Below, one piece after another: positions 52,277 through 61,097 of a stretch of 64,000 nucleotides of DNA; positions within the stretch are counted from its first letter, which is position 1, and every line of letters begins with the position of its first letter. Source of the DNA: Kumtagia sp963829135 (GTDB taxonomy: Bacteria; Pseudomonadota; Alphaproteobacteria; Rhizobiales; Rhizobiaceae); assembly GCA_963829135.1 (NCBI GenBank), contig CAWHHO010000003.1:124001-188000 (forward strand). The letters run 5' to 3'. The position numbers were made by a program, and so were the translations under genes. Under the pieces are notes generated by a model. That model was not told the DNA's origin and ran no database searches. It saw only the letters and a list, made by a program, of their open reading frames with translations.

Positions 52277-53251
52277 TCAGCCTGCGAAGACCCGCTTCGG
52301 CTTGAACATGCCAGCCTCGATCGCGCCGATCGCCACCAATTTGCCGCGCACGGTGGCGCAGGCCTCGTCGGCCTGCAAGGGCGCGTCGCGGCCGCGCAGG
52401 ATGATCGGATTGCCGAGCCGCAGCTTTTGCGCGGCATCGTCGGTAATTGTCACCTGCGGCAGGCAGTCAAGCGCGGCGCCCGTATCGACGATGAAGGAAT
52501 CGATGGCTGCAAAACGCTCCTTGCTCGAAACAAACGGCTTCGGCTCCGCGCCCGGTTCGGCCTCCTCGCGCTGCGGTGCGGCGGCGATGAGGGCGTCCAG
52601 CGGCACGAGGTCTTCCGGCGTAAACGGATCGACCTCGGTGCGGCGCAGCTCGGCGATATGGCCGTAGCAGCCGAGGTCGCGGCCCATGTCGCGCGCCAGC
52701 GAACGGACATAGGTGCCCTTGCCGCATTCGATCTCGAACACCGTCTTGCCGTCTGCGGTCATGTCAATGAGGTCGAGCCGGCCGATCTCGACCTCGCGCG
52801 CCGGGATGTCCACGGTTTCTCCCTCGCGGGCAAGGTCATAGGCCCGCTCGCCGGCAATCTTGATGGCCGAGAATTGCGGCGGGGTCTGCATGATCACGCC
52901 CGTATAGTTCGGCATGATCGCGCGGATCTCCGCTTCCGATGGCCGCTTTTCCGAGGCTTTCGTGACCGGGCCTTCGAGATCGTCTGTCGAGCGCTCCTCA
53001 CCCCAGGCAACGGAAAAGCGATAGATCTTGGCGCCATCCTGCACGTAAGGCACGGTCTTCGTCGCCTCGCCGAGCGCGATCGGCAGCATGCCGGACGCCA
53101 GCGGATCGAGCGTGCCGGCGTGTCCGGCCTTGTCGGCGTGAAACAGCCACTTGATCTTGGACACGGCTTCGGTGGAACCCATGCCGACCGGCTTGTCGAG
53201 GATGACCCAGCCGGAAACCGGCCTGCCTTTTTTCTTGCCGCGACGGGACAT
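52277..53251 (-). CDS. truB: tRNA pseudouridine(55) synthase TruB
   Basis: 324 residues. GWVILDKPVGMGSTEAVSKIKWLF, then the catalytic AGHAGTLDPLASGMLPIALGEATK (Asp nucleophile), and VIMQTPPQFSAIKIAGERAYDLAREGE. TruB makes pseudouridine 55 in the T-loop of tRNAs. Its start shares a base with the rbfA stop, so the two are coupled. Order infB-rbfA-truB is conserved. Confidence 0.96.
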   Translation of the reverse strand: MSRRGKKKGRPVSGWVILDKPVGMGSTEAVSKIKWLFHADKAGHAGTLDPLASGMLPIALGEATKTVPYVQDGAKIYRFSVAWGEERSTDDLEGPVTKASEKRPSEAEIRAIMPNYTGVIMQTPPQFSAIKIAGERAYDLAREGETVDIPAREVEIGRLDLIDMTADGKTVFEIECGKGTYVRSLARDMGRDLGCYGHIAELRRTEVDPFTPEDLVPLDALIAAAPQREEAEPGAEPKPFVSSKERFAAIDSFIVDTGAALDCLPQVTITDDAAQKLRLGNPIILRGRDAPLQADEACATVRGKLVAIGAIEAGMFKPKRVFAG

Positions 53252-53658
53252 TATCCTTCGTCTTTCTCATCTGTCTTCAAATCCCGCGCCACTTCGGGAG
53301 AGCGCAGCAGCGCGTCGATGCGGGACATGTTGTCGTAACTGGTGTCGAGGCGGAACCGGAACTCCGGTATCGAGCGCATCTGCCGCAAGGCGCCGGAAAC
53401 GCGGCCGCGAATGAACTTGGCGTTCTTCGCCAGCGCCTTGATGATCGCGTCATTGTCGGGAGCCCCGAGCGGGGTGACGAAGGCTGTGGCAATCTTGAGA
53501 TCCGGCGACATGCGCACTTCCGAAATCGAGATCACCGTCGATTCGATGACATCGTCCCGCACTTCGCCGCGCGTCAGCACGTCGGACAGCGCGTGACGCA
53601 CCTGCTCGCCGACGCGCAGCATACGCTGCGAGGGACCGGGATTTGGTTGTTTTGACAT
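53251..53658 (-). CDS. rbfA: 30S ribosome-binding factor RbfA
   Basis: 135 residues from ATG 53658 (MSKQPNPGPSQRMLRVGEQVRHALSDVLTRGEV); ATG 53667 would add three residues. KH-fold segments VISISEVRMSPDLKIATAFVTPL, ALAKNAKFIRGRVSGALRQMRSIPEFRFRLDTSYDNMSRIDALL. It helps late 16S maturation and cold adaptation. Follows infB after 93 bases. Confidence 0.95.
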   Translation of the reverse strand: MSKQPNPGPSQRMLRVGEQVRHALSDVLTRGEVRDDVIESTVISISEVRMSPDLKIATAFVTPLGAPDNDAIIKALAKNAKFIRGRVSGALRQMRSIPEFRFRLDTSYDNMSRIDALLRSPEVARDLKTDEKDEG

Positions 53659-53751
53659 TGATAACACCCTTGCGGCGCGGGATAGAACCGCGCCGCATAT
53701 TTGGTTTGGCTAAAGCTGGCCGGCCATATCGGCCGGCAGCGTCGTTGATCC

Positions 53752-56550
53752 TTACAGGTAGCGCGTCACCATCTCGACGCGGAAGCACTCGATGACATCG
53801 CCGACGCGCATGTCCTCGTAGTTCTGGAAGGCCATGCCGCATTCCTGGCCGCCCGGCACTTCCGCCACTTCGTCCTTGAAGCGCTTCAATGTCTTCAGCG
53901 TCCCCTCGTGGATCACGACGTTGTCGCGGATCAGGCGGACGCCTGCGCCGCGCTCGACCTTGCCTTCGGTGACACGGCAGCCGGCAATCTTGCCGACCTT
54001 GGTGATATCGAAGATTTCGAGGATTTCGGCGTTGCCGATAAAGGTTTCGCGGCGTTCCGGCGACAGCATGCCCGACATCGCCGCCTTAACGTCATCCACG
54101 AGGTTGTAGATGATGTTGTAGTAGCGGATTTCGATGCCTGCCGCCTCGGCTGCCTGCCGCGCCTGCGGATTGGCACGCACGTTGAAGCCGATGACCGCCG
54201 CACCCGACGTTTCGGCAAGCGAAATGTCGCTTTCGGTGATAGCGCCGGCGCCGCCATGAACGATGCGCGCGCGCACTTCGTCGGTACCGAGCTTTTCCAG
54301 CGCGACGCTGATCGCTTCGACCGAACCCTGCACGTCGCCTTTGATCACCAGAGGAAATTCCTTCACACCGGTAGCCTGCAGCTGCGACATCATCTGTTCC
54401 AGCGAGCCGCGCTGGCTGACATGCTTTGCGACGGCCTTGTCGCGCGCCTTGCGCTGGCGGTACTCTGTGATCTCGCGGGCGCGTGCTTCCGAATCGACAA
54501 CCGCGAAGCGGTCGCCGGCCATCGGCGTGCCTTGCAGGCCGAGAATCTCGACCGGCTGCGAGGGGAGGGCGCCTTCGAGCGAGTCGCCACGGTCGTCGAG
54601 CAATGCGCGGACGCGACCCCACTCGCTGCCCGCGACGATGATGTCGCCGACCAGCAGGTCGCCCGTCTGCACCAGGATTGTCGCCACCGGACCACGGCCC
54701 TTGTCGAGCTTGGCCTCGATCACCACGCCTTCGGCGGTTCGATCGGGATTGGCCTTGAGATCGAGCACTTCGGCCTGCAGCAGGATCGCCTCGAGCAGCC
54801 TGTCGAGGCCGGTACCCGTCTTGGCCGAGACCTCGACGTCGAGCACCTCGCCGCCCATCGATTCGACGAACACCTCGTGGCGCAGCAGTTCGGAGCGCAC
54901 CTTCTGCGGATCCGCCTCGTGCTTGTCGATCTTGTTGATCGCCACGATCATCGGCACGCCGGCCGCTTTCGCATGGCTGATCAATTCGATCGTCTGCGGC
55001 ATAACGAAGTCGTCGGCCGCGACAACCAGGACGGCGATATCCGTCACCTGGGCGCCGCGGGCACGCATCGCCGTAAAGGCGGCGTGACCGGGCGTATCGA
55101 TGAAGGTGATCTTCTGACCGTTCTTCTCGACCTGGTAGGCGCCGATATGCTGGGTAATGCCGCCAGCTTCGCCGGAAACGACATTGGCGTTGCGGATGGC
55201 ATCGAGCAGCGAGGTCTTGCCATGGTCGACGTGACCCATAATCGTGACGACCGGCGGGCGCGGCTGCAGATCCTCGTCCTTGTCCGGACCGCTGAAGAAG
55301 CCCTCCTCAATGTCGGACTCGGCGACGCGGCGAACCGTATGGCCGAATTCAGAGGCGATCAGTTCAGCCGTATCGGCGTCGATGACGTCGCCCGGCTTGA
55401 GGATCTGGCCTTGCTTCATGAAATACTTGACGACATCCACCGCACGTTCGGACATGCGCTGTGCAAGTTCCTGGATGGTGATCGTCTCGGGCAGCACCAC
55501 CTCGCGCGAAATTTTCTCGCGCGGCTCCTGATGCAAGGCCCGCTTGAACTTCTCCTGACGGCGGCGCATCGATGACAGTGAGCGCGCGCGCGCTTCTTCG
55601 TCGCCGGTCGCCGCACTCACCGTGAGTTTGCCACGGCGGCGGTCGTCCTCGCCTTTGGTTCGGGTCGGCTTGGCAACCTCGGGGGTGGCCAGCCTGCGAA
55701 CGGGCGCACCGCGAGCGGCGCCGACAGCCCCGCGCGGGCGTGCATCGGCATCGTCGTCCGGGGTCATGTCCAACTGAGGGGCGCGGCGCCGCGCCTCTTC
55801 CTCAGAGCGTCTGCGGGCTTCAGCCTCCTTCTGCAGGCGGGCTTCTTCCTCGGCCTGGCGGCGAGCAGATGCGTCTCGGTCACGCTTACGCTGTTCTTCG
55901 TCTTCCTGTCGGCGCTTTGCGTCCTCGACCGCGCGCTGACGGTCTTCGTGTTCGCGGGCTTTCGAACCCTCGAGTGCACGACGGCGCGCTTCCATCTCGC
56001 CGCGGGAAAGTTCGTTGAGCACGACGCCGGCACGGTCCGACTGAGGGCGTGCCACGTCGCGCTGTGGCGCCGTTGGCCGCTGCGGCTGTCCCTGCTGAGG
56101 CCTCGGAGCGGGCGTCTGCGGTTGTGCTCGAGGCGCTACGGCCTGCGGACGCGGCGCAGCGCTTTGCGGTGCGGGCGCTACGACCTGTGGAGGTGCGGGT
56201 TGCGGCGTGGGTGCTGCAGGCTGCGGAATTGCCGCCACGGCTGCTGGCTGAACCGCAGCCACGGGCGCCGCGGGCGCGGCAGGCGCCGCCACTTGCGGCC
56301 TCGGTGCCGCTGCTGGCGGGGCGACGGGTTGTGGCTGAGGTTTCGGCGCGAAAACAGGCGGCGCACTCTCCGTGCGGTCGCCCGGCATGGAGAATTTGCG
56401 CTTCTTTGTCTCGACGACGACCGACTTGGTGCGGCCATGCGAGAAGTTCTGGCGCACGGTCGACTGCGCCACTCCCGCCGGCTTCAGCGTCAGCGTCTTC
56501 TTGGTATTGACGGTCAACGTGTTGTCGTCGCCGGATTTCGTATCGCTCAT
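53752..56550 (-). CDS. infB: Translation initiation factor IF-2
   Basis: 932 residues. A long N-terminal region rich in Pro, Ala and Gln (about residues 60-170), then a charged coiled-coil stretch (RRQEDEEQRKRDRDASARRQAEEEARLQKEAEARRRSEEEARRR in part, about 215-260), IF2_N (ITIQELAQRMSERAVDVVKYFMKQG), GTPase G1 GHVDHGKTSLLDAIR, G3 DTPGHAAF, G4 NKID, and C-terminal domains ending FRVEMVTRYL. It brings initiator tRNA to the 30S subunit. The start overlaps the end of ylxR by 4 bases. A very long antisense frame here (53908-55575 +) is a codon-bias shadow. Confidence 0.97.
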   Translation of the reverse strand: MSDTKSGDDNTLTVNTKKTLTLKPAGVAQSTVRQNFSHGRTKSVVVETKKRKFSMPGDRTESAPPVFAPKPQPQPVAPPAAAPRPQVAAPAAPAAPVAAVQPAAVAAIPQPAAPTPQPAPPQVVAPAPQSAAPRPQAVAPRAQPQTPAPRPQQGQPQRPTAPQRDVARPQSDRAGVVLNELSRGEMEARRRALEGSKAREHEDRQRAVEDAKRRQEDEEQRKRDRDASARRQAEEEARLQKEAEARRRSEEEARRRAPQLDMTPDDDADARPRGAVGAARGAPVRRLATPEVAKPTRTKGEDDRRRGKLTVSAATGDEEARARSLSSMRRRQEKFKRALHQEPREKISREVVLPETITIQELAQRMSERAVDVVKYFMKQGQILKPGDVIDADTAELIASEFGHTVRRVAESDIEEGFFSGPDKDEDLQPRPPVVTIMGHVDHGKTSLLDAIRNANVVSGEAGGITQHIGAYQVEKNGQKITFIDTPGHAAFTAMRARGAQVTDIAVLVVAADDFVMPQTIELISHAKAAGVPMIVAINKIDKHEADPQKVRSELLRHEVFVESMGGEVLDVEVSAKTGTGLDRLLEAILLQAEVLDLKANPDRTAEGVVIEAKLDKGRGPVATILVQTGDLLVGDIIVAGSEWGRVRALLDDRGDSLEGALPSQPVEILGLQGTPMAGDRFAVVDSEARAREITEYRQRKARDKAVAKHVSQRGSLEQMMSQLQATGVKEFPLVIKGDVQGSVEAISVALEKLGTDEVRARIVHGGAGAITESDISLAETSGAAVIGFNVRANPQARQAAEAAGIEIRYYNIIYNLVDDVKAAMSGMLSPERRETFIGNAEILEIFDITKVGKIAGCRVTEGKVERGAGVRLIRDNVVIHEGTLKTLKRFKDEVAEVPGGQECGMAFQNYEDMRVGDVIECFRVEMVTRYL

Positions 56551-57197
56551 TCCATATCCTCTGCGGCCGTCTCGTCGTCAGCGATCGCCGCAAACATCGC
56601 CTGATCTTCCGGAGAACCGCCCCGGTAGCGGTCAAGCGCGACAAGGCGCTTTTCTGCCGCTTTTCCCGCTTCCTGCGCGAGAACGGCAGCATGTATCACA
56701 TTTGTACCGCCTAATGCCAAACTCAAATCGGCTTCCGAGAAAAGTTTATAGGCGTGAATTTCCGGCCCGCCGAGATGAGCTGTCGCCCGTCTGGCCTGGG
56801 TAATCTTACGAACGCCATCGTGGGACGCGTCCGTGGCATGCAGCACGAGCAGTGCTTCGCCACTGCGCACCGCATTGTCAACCTTTGCGGCACCCAATGC
56901 AACCGCTCCCGCCTTGCGGGCCAATCCAACAGCACCAAGCGAAGACTTGACCAACAGGCGGTCAATCGCGTCCGCAAGGTCTGCTTGTACTTCGACTTGC
57001 CTCTTGAAGGCACGCGCGAACAGATTTTTCGCCACCGCCTTTTCTATATGTAGGCGGTCGCCGGTTACCCAGCAACCACGGCCAGGCAAGTTTCGCTTGA
57101 GATCGGCAACAACCACGCCGTCGGGACCGACGACGAATCGTATAAGCTCATCCGGCTCGCGCTGCTGGCGCGACACGATGCAAGTGCGATCGTTCAT
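56547..57197 (-). CDS. YlxR/DUF448 RNA-binding protein fused to an L7Ae-like domain
   Basis: 216 residues. The N-terminal YlxR domain has RTCIVSRQQREPDELIRFVVGPDGVVVADLKRNLPGRGCWV; the middle LVKSSLGAVGLARKAGAVALGAAKVDNAVRSGEALLVLHATDAS is an L7Ae/YlxQ-like fold. In Firmicutes these are separate genes (ylxR, ylxQ); the fusion is usual in Alphaproteobacteria. It lies between nusA and infB and overlaps infB. Probably acts on RNA in transcription-translation coupling. Confidence 0.92.
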   Translation of the reverse strand: MNDRTCIVSRQQREPDELIRFVVGPDGVVVADLKRNLPGRGCWVTGDRLHIEKAVAKNLFARAFKRQVEVQADLADAIDRLLVKSSLGAVGLARKAGAVALGAAKVDNAVRSGEALLVLHATDASHDGVRKITQARRATAHLGGPEIHAYKLFSEADLSLALGGTNVIHAAVLAQEAGKAAEKRLVALDRYRGGSPEDQAMFAAIADDETAAEDME

Positions 57198-57232
57198 CTC
57201 GTCGAGAGCGGGTTTGCTGGCGATAGGTCACC

Positions 57233-58822
57233 TCACGCATCCGCCGGTTCGGCGTCAGCCTCGGCGGCGATTTCGTCTTCGGTGATCCAGCCTGCCTTCA
57301 GACGTGCGGCAAGCACCATGCCCTCTGCGTCGGTTCGCGATACATCGTGGGTGGCCAGAACCCCGGGAAATATCTTGGTTTCGCCGTCCTTGCGCTCTTT
57401 CCAGCCCACCAGATCGTCGGCAGCGTAGCCGGCGAAGTCCTCGATGGTCTTCACGCCATCCTCGCCGAGCGTAACCATCATTGCGGTGGTCATGCCGGGA
57501 ATCTCGCGCAGTTCGTCCTGGACGCCCAGCGCTTTGCGCTTGTCGTCTTGCTCGGCCTCGATCTTCTCGAGATATTCGCGAGCGCGCGCCTGGATCTCGG
57601 ATGCCGTGTCTTCGTCAAAGCCGTCGATCGAAGCGATGTCGCCGGAGTCCACATAAGCGACCTCCTCGACGCTGGTGAAGCCTTCGGAGGCCAGCACCTG
57701 GCCGACCATCTCGTCGACATTGAGCGCGTCCATGAACAGGTTCGAGCGCTCGACGAATTCCTTCTGGCGGCGTTCCGACTCTTCCTGCTCCGTGAGGATG
57801 TCGATGTCCCAGCCGGTGAGCTGCGAGGCGAGCCGGACGTTCTGGCCGCGGCGGCCGATGGCCAGCGACAGCTGATCGTCCGGCACCACAACCTCGATGC
57901 GCTCCGCGTCTTCGTCCAGAACCACCTTGGCGACTTCCGCCGGCTGCAAGGCGTTGACGATGAAGGATGCCGCTGACGGCGACCACGGAATGATATCGAT
58001 TTTTTCGCCCTGCAGTTCAGCGACGACCGCCTGCACGCGCGAGCCGCGCATACCCACGCAAGCGCCGACCGGATCGATGGAGAAGTCGCGGGAGATAACC
58101 GCAATCTTGGCGCGCGAACCTGGGTCACGGGCGACCGACTTGATCTCGATAATGCCGTCGTAGATTTCCGGCACTTCCATCGTGAAGAGCTTTGCCATGA
58201 ACTGCGGATGGGTACGCGACAGGAAGATTTGGGGACCGCGCTGCTCGCGGCGCACGTCGTAGACGTAGGCCCGCACGCGGTCGCCATACTTGTAGTTTTC
58301 GCGCGGGATCAATTCGTCGCGGCGGATAATTGCCTCGCCACGGCCCAAATCGACAATGACGTTGCCATATTCGACACGCTTGACCGTGCCGTTGACGATC
58401 TCACCGATGCGGTCGCGATATTCGTCATACTGGCGGTCGCGCTCGGCTTCGCGCACCTTCTGTACGATGACCTGCTTGGCCGACTGCGCGGCGATGCGGC
58501 CGAAATCCATTGGCGGCAGCTGCTCGGCAATGAAATCGCCCAGCTCCGCATCCGGGTTGCGCTCTCGGGCCGAGGACAGCGCGATCTGCGTTGCATAGTC
58601 CTCGACGGTTTCGACGACTTCCATCAGCCGCTGCAGCTTCATTTCGCCGGTGGTCGGGTTGATGTCGGCGCGGATGTTGGTTTCCTGGCCGTAGCGCGAG
58701 CGCGCGGCCTTCTGGATCGCGTCCGCCATGGCGGCGATCACGATGCTTTTGTCGATCGACTTTTCGCGCGCGACCGCATCCGCGATCTGCAACAGCTCAA
58801 GCCTGTTCGCACTGACTGCCAT
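57233..58822 (-). CDS. nusA: Transcription termination/antitermination protein NusA
   Basis: 529 residues. N-terminal RNA-polymerase-binding domain (RLELLQIADAVAREKSIDKSIVIAAMADAIQKAARSRYG), S1 domain (IVNGTVKRVEYGNVIVDLGRGEAII), two KH domains (VGACVGMRGSRVQAVVAEL; LAIGRRGQNVRLASQLTGWDIDI), and C-terminal HhH-type acidic repeats. It modulates pausing and termination. Order rimP-nusA-ylxR-infB is standard. Confidence 0.97.
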   Translation of the reverse strand: MAVSANRLELLQIADAVAREKSIDKSIVIAAMADAIQKAARSRYGQETNIRADINPTTGEMKLQRLMEVVETVEDYATQIALSSARERNPDAELGDFIAEQLPPMDFGRIAAQSAKQVIVQKVREAERDRQYDEYRDRIGEIVNGTVKRVEYGNVIVDLGRGEAIIRRDELIPRENYKYGDRVRAYVYDVRREQRGPQIFLSRTHPQFMAKLFTMEVPEIYDGIIEIKSVARDPGSRAKIAVISRDFSIDPVGACVGMRGSRVQAVVAELQGEKIDIIPWSPSAASFIVNALQPAEVAKVVLDEDAERIEVVVPDDQLSLAIGRRGQNVRLASQLTGWDIDILTEQEESERRQKEFVERSNLFMDALNVDEMVGQVLASEGFTSVEEVAYVDSGDIASIDGFDEDTASEIQARAREYLEKIEAEQDDKRKALGVQDELREIPGMTTAMMVTLGEDGVKTIEDFAGYAADDLVGWKERKDGETKIFPGVLATHDVSRTDAEGMVLAARLKAGWITEDEIAAEADAEPADA

Positions 58823-58860
58823 CGTCTATCTCCCTGAAACCGGCCGCCCCTGGCTGCCGC

Positions 58861-59481
58861 TCATTCGTCTGTCGGTTCGTCTTCTTCGCCGCTGCCCGGA
58901 TGACGCTTGCGCGCCTCCTTCTTGGCCCGGTTGTCCTTGCTCAGCGCCTCGCGGATGAGATCATCCGTCAAGATAAGCCGCGCTTCTGAAATCGCTTCAT
59001 AAGGCACACGCACAACCGGCTCCTCGCCATAGGCCGGAGTGTCGCGGGCAATAACGATACCGGCCTCGTCGGCGTCGTCTATGCGTCCGCGAAAGCGCTT
59101 GCGGTCCGCGACCAGCTGCGAAGTGTCCACCTTGGCGAGGTGACCTTTCCACGCCGCGAAGTCGGACTTGCGCACCAACGGGCGGTCGATGCCCGGCGAC
59201 GACACTTCCAGATGATACGCCTTGTCGATCGGATCGTCGACATCGAGTGCCGGCGATACCGCGCGGCTCACTTCCTCGCAATCCTCGACGGTCATGGTGC
59301 CGTCCTCGCGTTCGGCCATAATCTGCAGGGTGAGGCCGTTCTGGCCGCTGAGGCGCACACGAACAAGATTGAACTGCATGGCGCGCAGCACCGGCGCGAT
59401 AATCGTCGCGATCCGGGCTTCCGTCCCGCTCTCGCGGATGATGCGGTCGTCCTGCGGACGTTCGCCTTGTTCGGCCGTCAT
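58861..59481 (-). CDS. rimP: Ribosome maturation factor RimP
   Basis: 206 residues from ATG 59481 (MTAEQGERPQDDRIIRESGTEARI), with GGAGA just upstream; the frame's earlier codons contain no better start. RimP segments are FNLVRVRLSGQNGLTLQIMAE, TVEDCEEVSRAVSPALDVDDPIDKAYHLEVSSPGIDRPL, and RFRGRIDD. It is required for 30S assembly. It heads the nusA operon; the 138 bases upstream (59482-59619) probably hold the promoter. Confidence 0.95.
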   Translation of the reverse strand: MTAEQGERPQDDRIIRESGTEARIATIIAPVLRAMQFNLVRVRLSGQNGLTLQIMAEREDGTMTVEDCEEVSRAVSPALDVDDPIDKAYHLEVSSPGIDRPLVRKSDFAAWKGHLAKVDTSQLVADRKRFRGRIDDADEAGIVIARDTPAYGEEPVVRVPYEAISEARLILTDDLIREALSKDNRAKKEARKRHPGSGEEDEPTDE

Positions 59482-59619
59482 ATGGTCTCCAGCGGGCCAG
59501 GTAATAAAAAAGAGCGGGACCGGGTGGACCCACTCTTCGTCATACCGACCAAGAATTTGAAGCCGATATAAAACCATCCGCTGCTGATTGCAAGTCCGTC
59601 ATACGGTGCGGAAAAATCG

Positions 59620-59949
59620 TTATCGGATCTCGATAATACGTTCGCCGGCGGAGAAGGATTTCTCGATCGCAGGCAACAGGGGCTCCAATGTCTGCCACAG
59701 CCGGTGCGCGGTCATGTTTCCCAAACGAATCCAGAGGAACTGGGTGACCAGAATTCGCCTCCCCGACAGTTGTGCGAAATCCTCGTCCTTGCTGATAACT
59801 ATCGCTGCGCGGCGATTGGCTTCAAGCGCTACATGAATGTCCGTCGCGTCGGCCGGCAATATGTGAAAGAGGTGCGTCGCGTCATGCCCGGCGGCAGTCA
59901 GGAGATCAGCCAAGCTGGGCGGCAACTGTGCATCGACAATGAACTTCAC
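59620..59949 (-). CDS. DUF5615 PIN-like protein (putative toxin)
   Basis: 109 residues from GTG 59949. PIN-fold acidic residues appear in FIVDAQLPPSLADLLTAAGHDATHLFHI and ISKDEDFAQL, typical of DUF5615 / Mut7-C-like RNases. It follows a DUF433 gene by 3 bases, a known toxin-antitoxin-like pairing. It probably cleaves RNA when free of its partner (inference). Confidence 0.85.
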   Translation of the reverse strand: MKFIVDAQLPPSLADLLTAAGHDATHLFHILPADATDIHVALEANRRAAIVISKDEDFAQLSGRRILVTQFLWIRLGNMTAHRLWQTLEPLLPAIEKSFSAGERIIEIR

Positions 59950-59952
59950 GGA

Positions 59953-60591
59953 TTATGCCGCGCGAAGTATACGATGATCGACGGCCTGCGCCGCGTAGTC
60001 CAATGCGGCGAAAATGTCTGCCTCCTCGAGGTAAGGAAAGCTCTCCAGGATATCCGCAATTTTCTCGCCAGCGCCAAGCGCGGAAATGATGTCAGAGACG
60101 CGTACCCTCGTACCCTTGATGCGAGGTCGTCCCCCACAAATTTCCGGGTGGAAGTCGATGCGATCCGACAATTTGCCCCGATGTGACGCGCCCGCAGGTG
60201 CGTTGCTCTCCTCAGGCGTCACACTCACACGCCAACTGGTGCTTGGCGATTTACCCAGGGTTGAAGCAAAACGCACGAATGCGTGTCGCAGCTCGATACC
60301 GAGGGAACTGTCCAAATCAACAGGCGTAAACAACTTGAGCAGGGCCGGCTCTGTCTCGCGGCCATCCTTGCGATCGTAGCCGGATAGATAATCCTCTGGG
60401 GTTACATCGTGGTACCCCACAAATTTACTGGGCCCAAAAATCCATTGTCCCGATTCATCCTTAACGGCGTACCACGACCGGTGCATGCTCAACCGCGCGG
60501 CGAGACCGGGGTGCTCCTTCACGGACAGCGTATACCTGGCGATATTCGCTGCAGCGTCCTCCAGCGATGTAACTGCTCGCTTCTTGTCCAA
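59953..60591 (-). CDS. DUF433 domain protein (putative antitoxin) with an N-terminal extension
   Basis: 212 residues. The C-terminal 75 are a DUF433 domain: RIDFHPEICGGRPRIKGTRVRVSDIISALGAGEKIADILESFPYLEEADIFAALDYA, a small winged-helix-like DNA-binding module. The N-terminal 135 residues (MDKKRAVTSLEDAAANIARYTLSVKEHPGLAARL..., WIFGPSKFVGYHDVTPEDYL) are an extra domain of unknown role, not found in the short antitoxins. The likely function is to neutralise and autoregulate the downstream PIN-like toxin. Confidence 0.8.
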   Translation of the reverse strand: MDKKRAVTSLEDAAANIARYTLSVKEHPGLAARLSMHRSWYAVKDESGQWIFGPSKFVGYHDVTPEDYLSGYDRKDGRETEPALLKLFTPVDLDSSLGIELRHAFVRFASTLGKSPSTSWRVSVTPEESNAPAGASHRGKLSDRIDFHPEICGGRPRIKGTRVRVSDIISALGAGEKIADILESFPYLEEADIFAALDYAAQAVDHRILRAA

Positions 60592-60758
60592 GAGGGTTCC
60601 TCGGTCAGATAAGCCTTCAAGTTACAACATTTACCCTAAGGTGTAAATCGCTTACTTTAGCGTGCGTGGCGCGCATGGCACCATTGCACAAACCCCTCTG
60701 ACGCATCTTGGCGACCGCGCCTATTTATGTTGCATCGCACAATGCGAAAGGAATTTTT

Positions 60759-60920
60759 ATGTCCACGTCAGCTCGCTCGCGCATTTTCGGCCTGCTCAGC
60801 GCCTTCGGAAGTGCCGTCGCTGCGGCTTCGGCTTCGAGCCAAGGTCACCAGCCCAAGGCGCGCGACCTGCGCGCACTGGGTATCGACCCGGAACAGTTCC
60901 GCACCATCAAGCACTTCTAG
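60759..60920 (+). CDS. Small (53-residue) protein, possibly DUF1127-like
   Basis: ATG 60759 follows AAAGGAATTTTT. The peptide MSTSARSRIFGLLSAFGSAV, a middle with ASASSQGHQPKARDL, ends RALGIDPEQFRTIKHF. The short helical start and the 'RDLRALGID' ending recall the small DUF1127-type proteins of Alphaproteobacteria (recollection, weak). Its neighbours on both sides face the other strand. Function unknown. Confidence 0.55.
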   Translation: MSTSARSRIFGLLSAFGSAVAAASASSQGHQPKARDLRALGIDPEQFRTIKHF

Positions 60921-60943
60921 CTGTTCGTCGGTCGTGCTTCGTC

Positions 60944-61097
60944 GGTCGAAAAACTTGGATGAGCGTGACTCACGATCCACGAACTACGAACTGCAACCGA
61001 CTCTACGAACTACGACCGACTCCTAGTTCGTCGGTCATGGTCACTCGAATCGCGGACCTTGGATGAGCGTCATGAATGACGGCCCACGAGTTACGAA
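60944..61097. repeat. Degenerate direct repeats between a small gene and trmB
   Basis: Two imperfect units begin cttggatgagcgt (60954 and 61060), each followed by runs of acgaactacgaccgac-like words (acgaactacgaactgcaaccgac, acgaactacgaccgac, acgagttacgaattacgaccgac). The words are also found as tcgtcggtcg on the other strand. This is non-coding, low-complexity sequence of a type common in Mesorhizobium intergenic DNA. Confidence 0.6.

Noticed and set aside
53908..55575. A 555-residue + strand frame opposite infB
   Set aside because: It mirrors the high-GC codon pattern of infB and has no recognisable protein features. infB on the other strand is certain.
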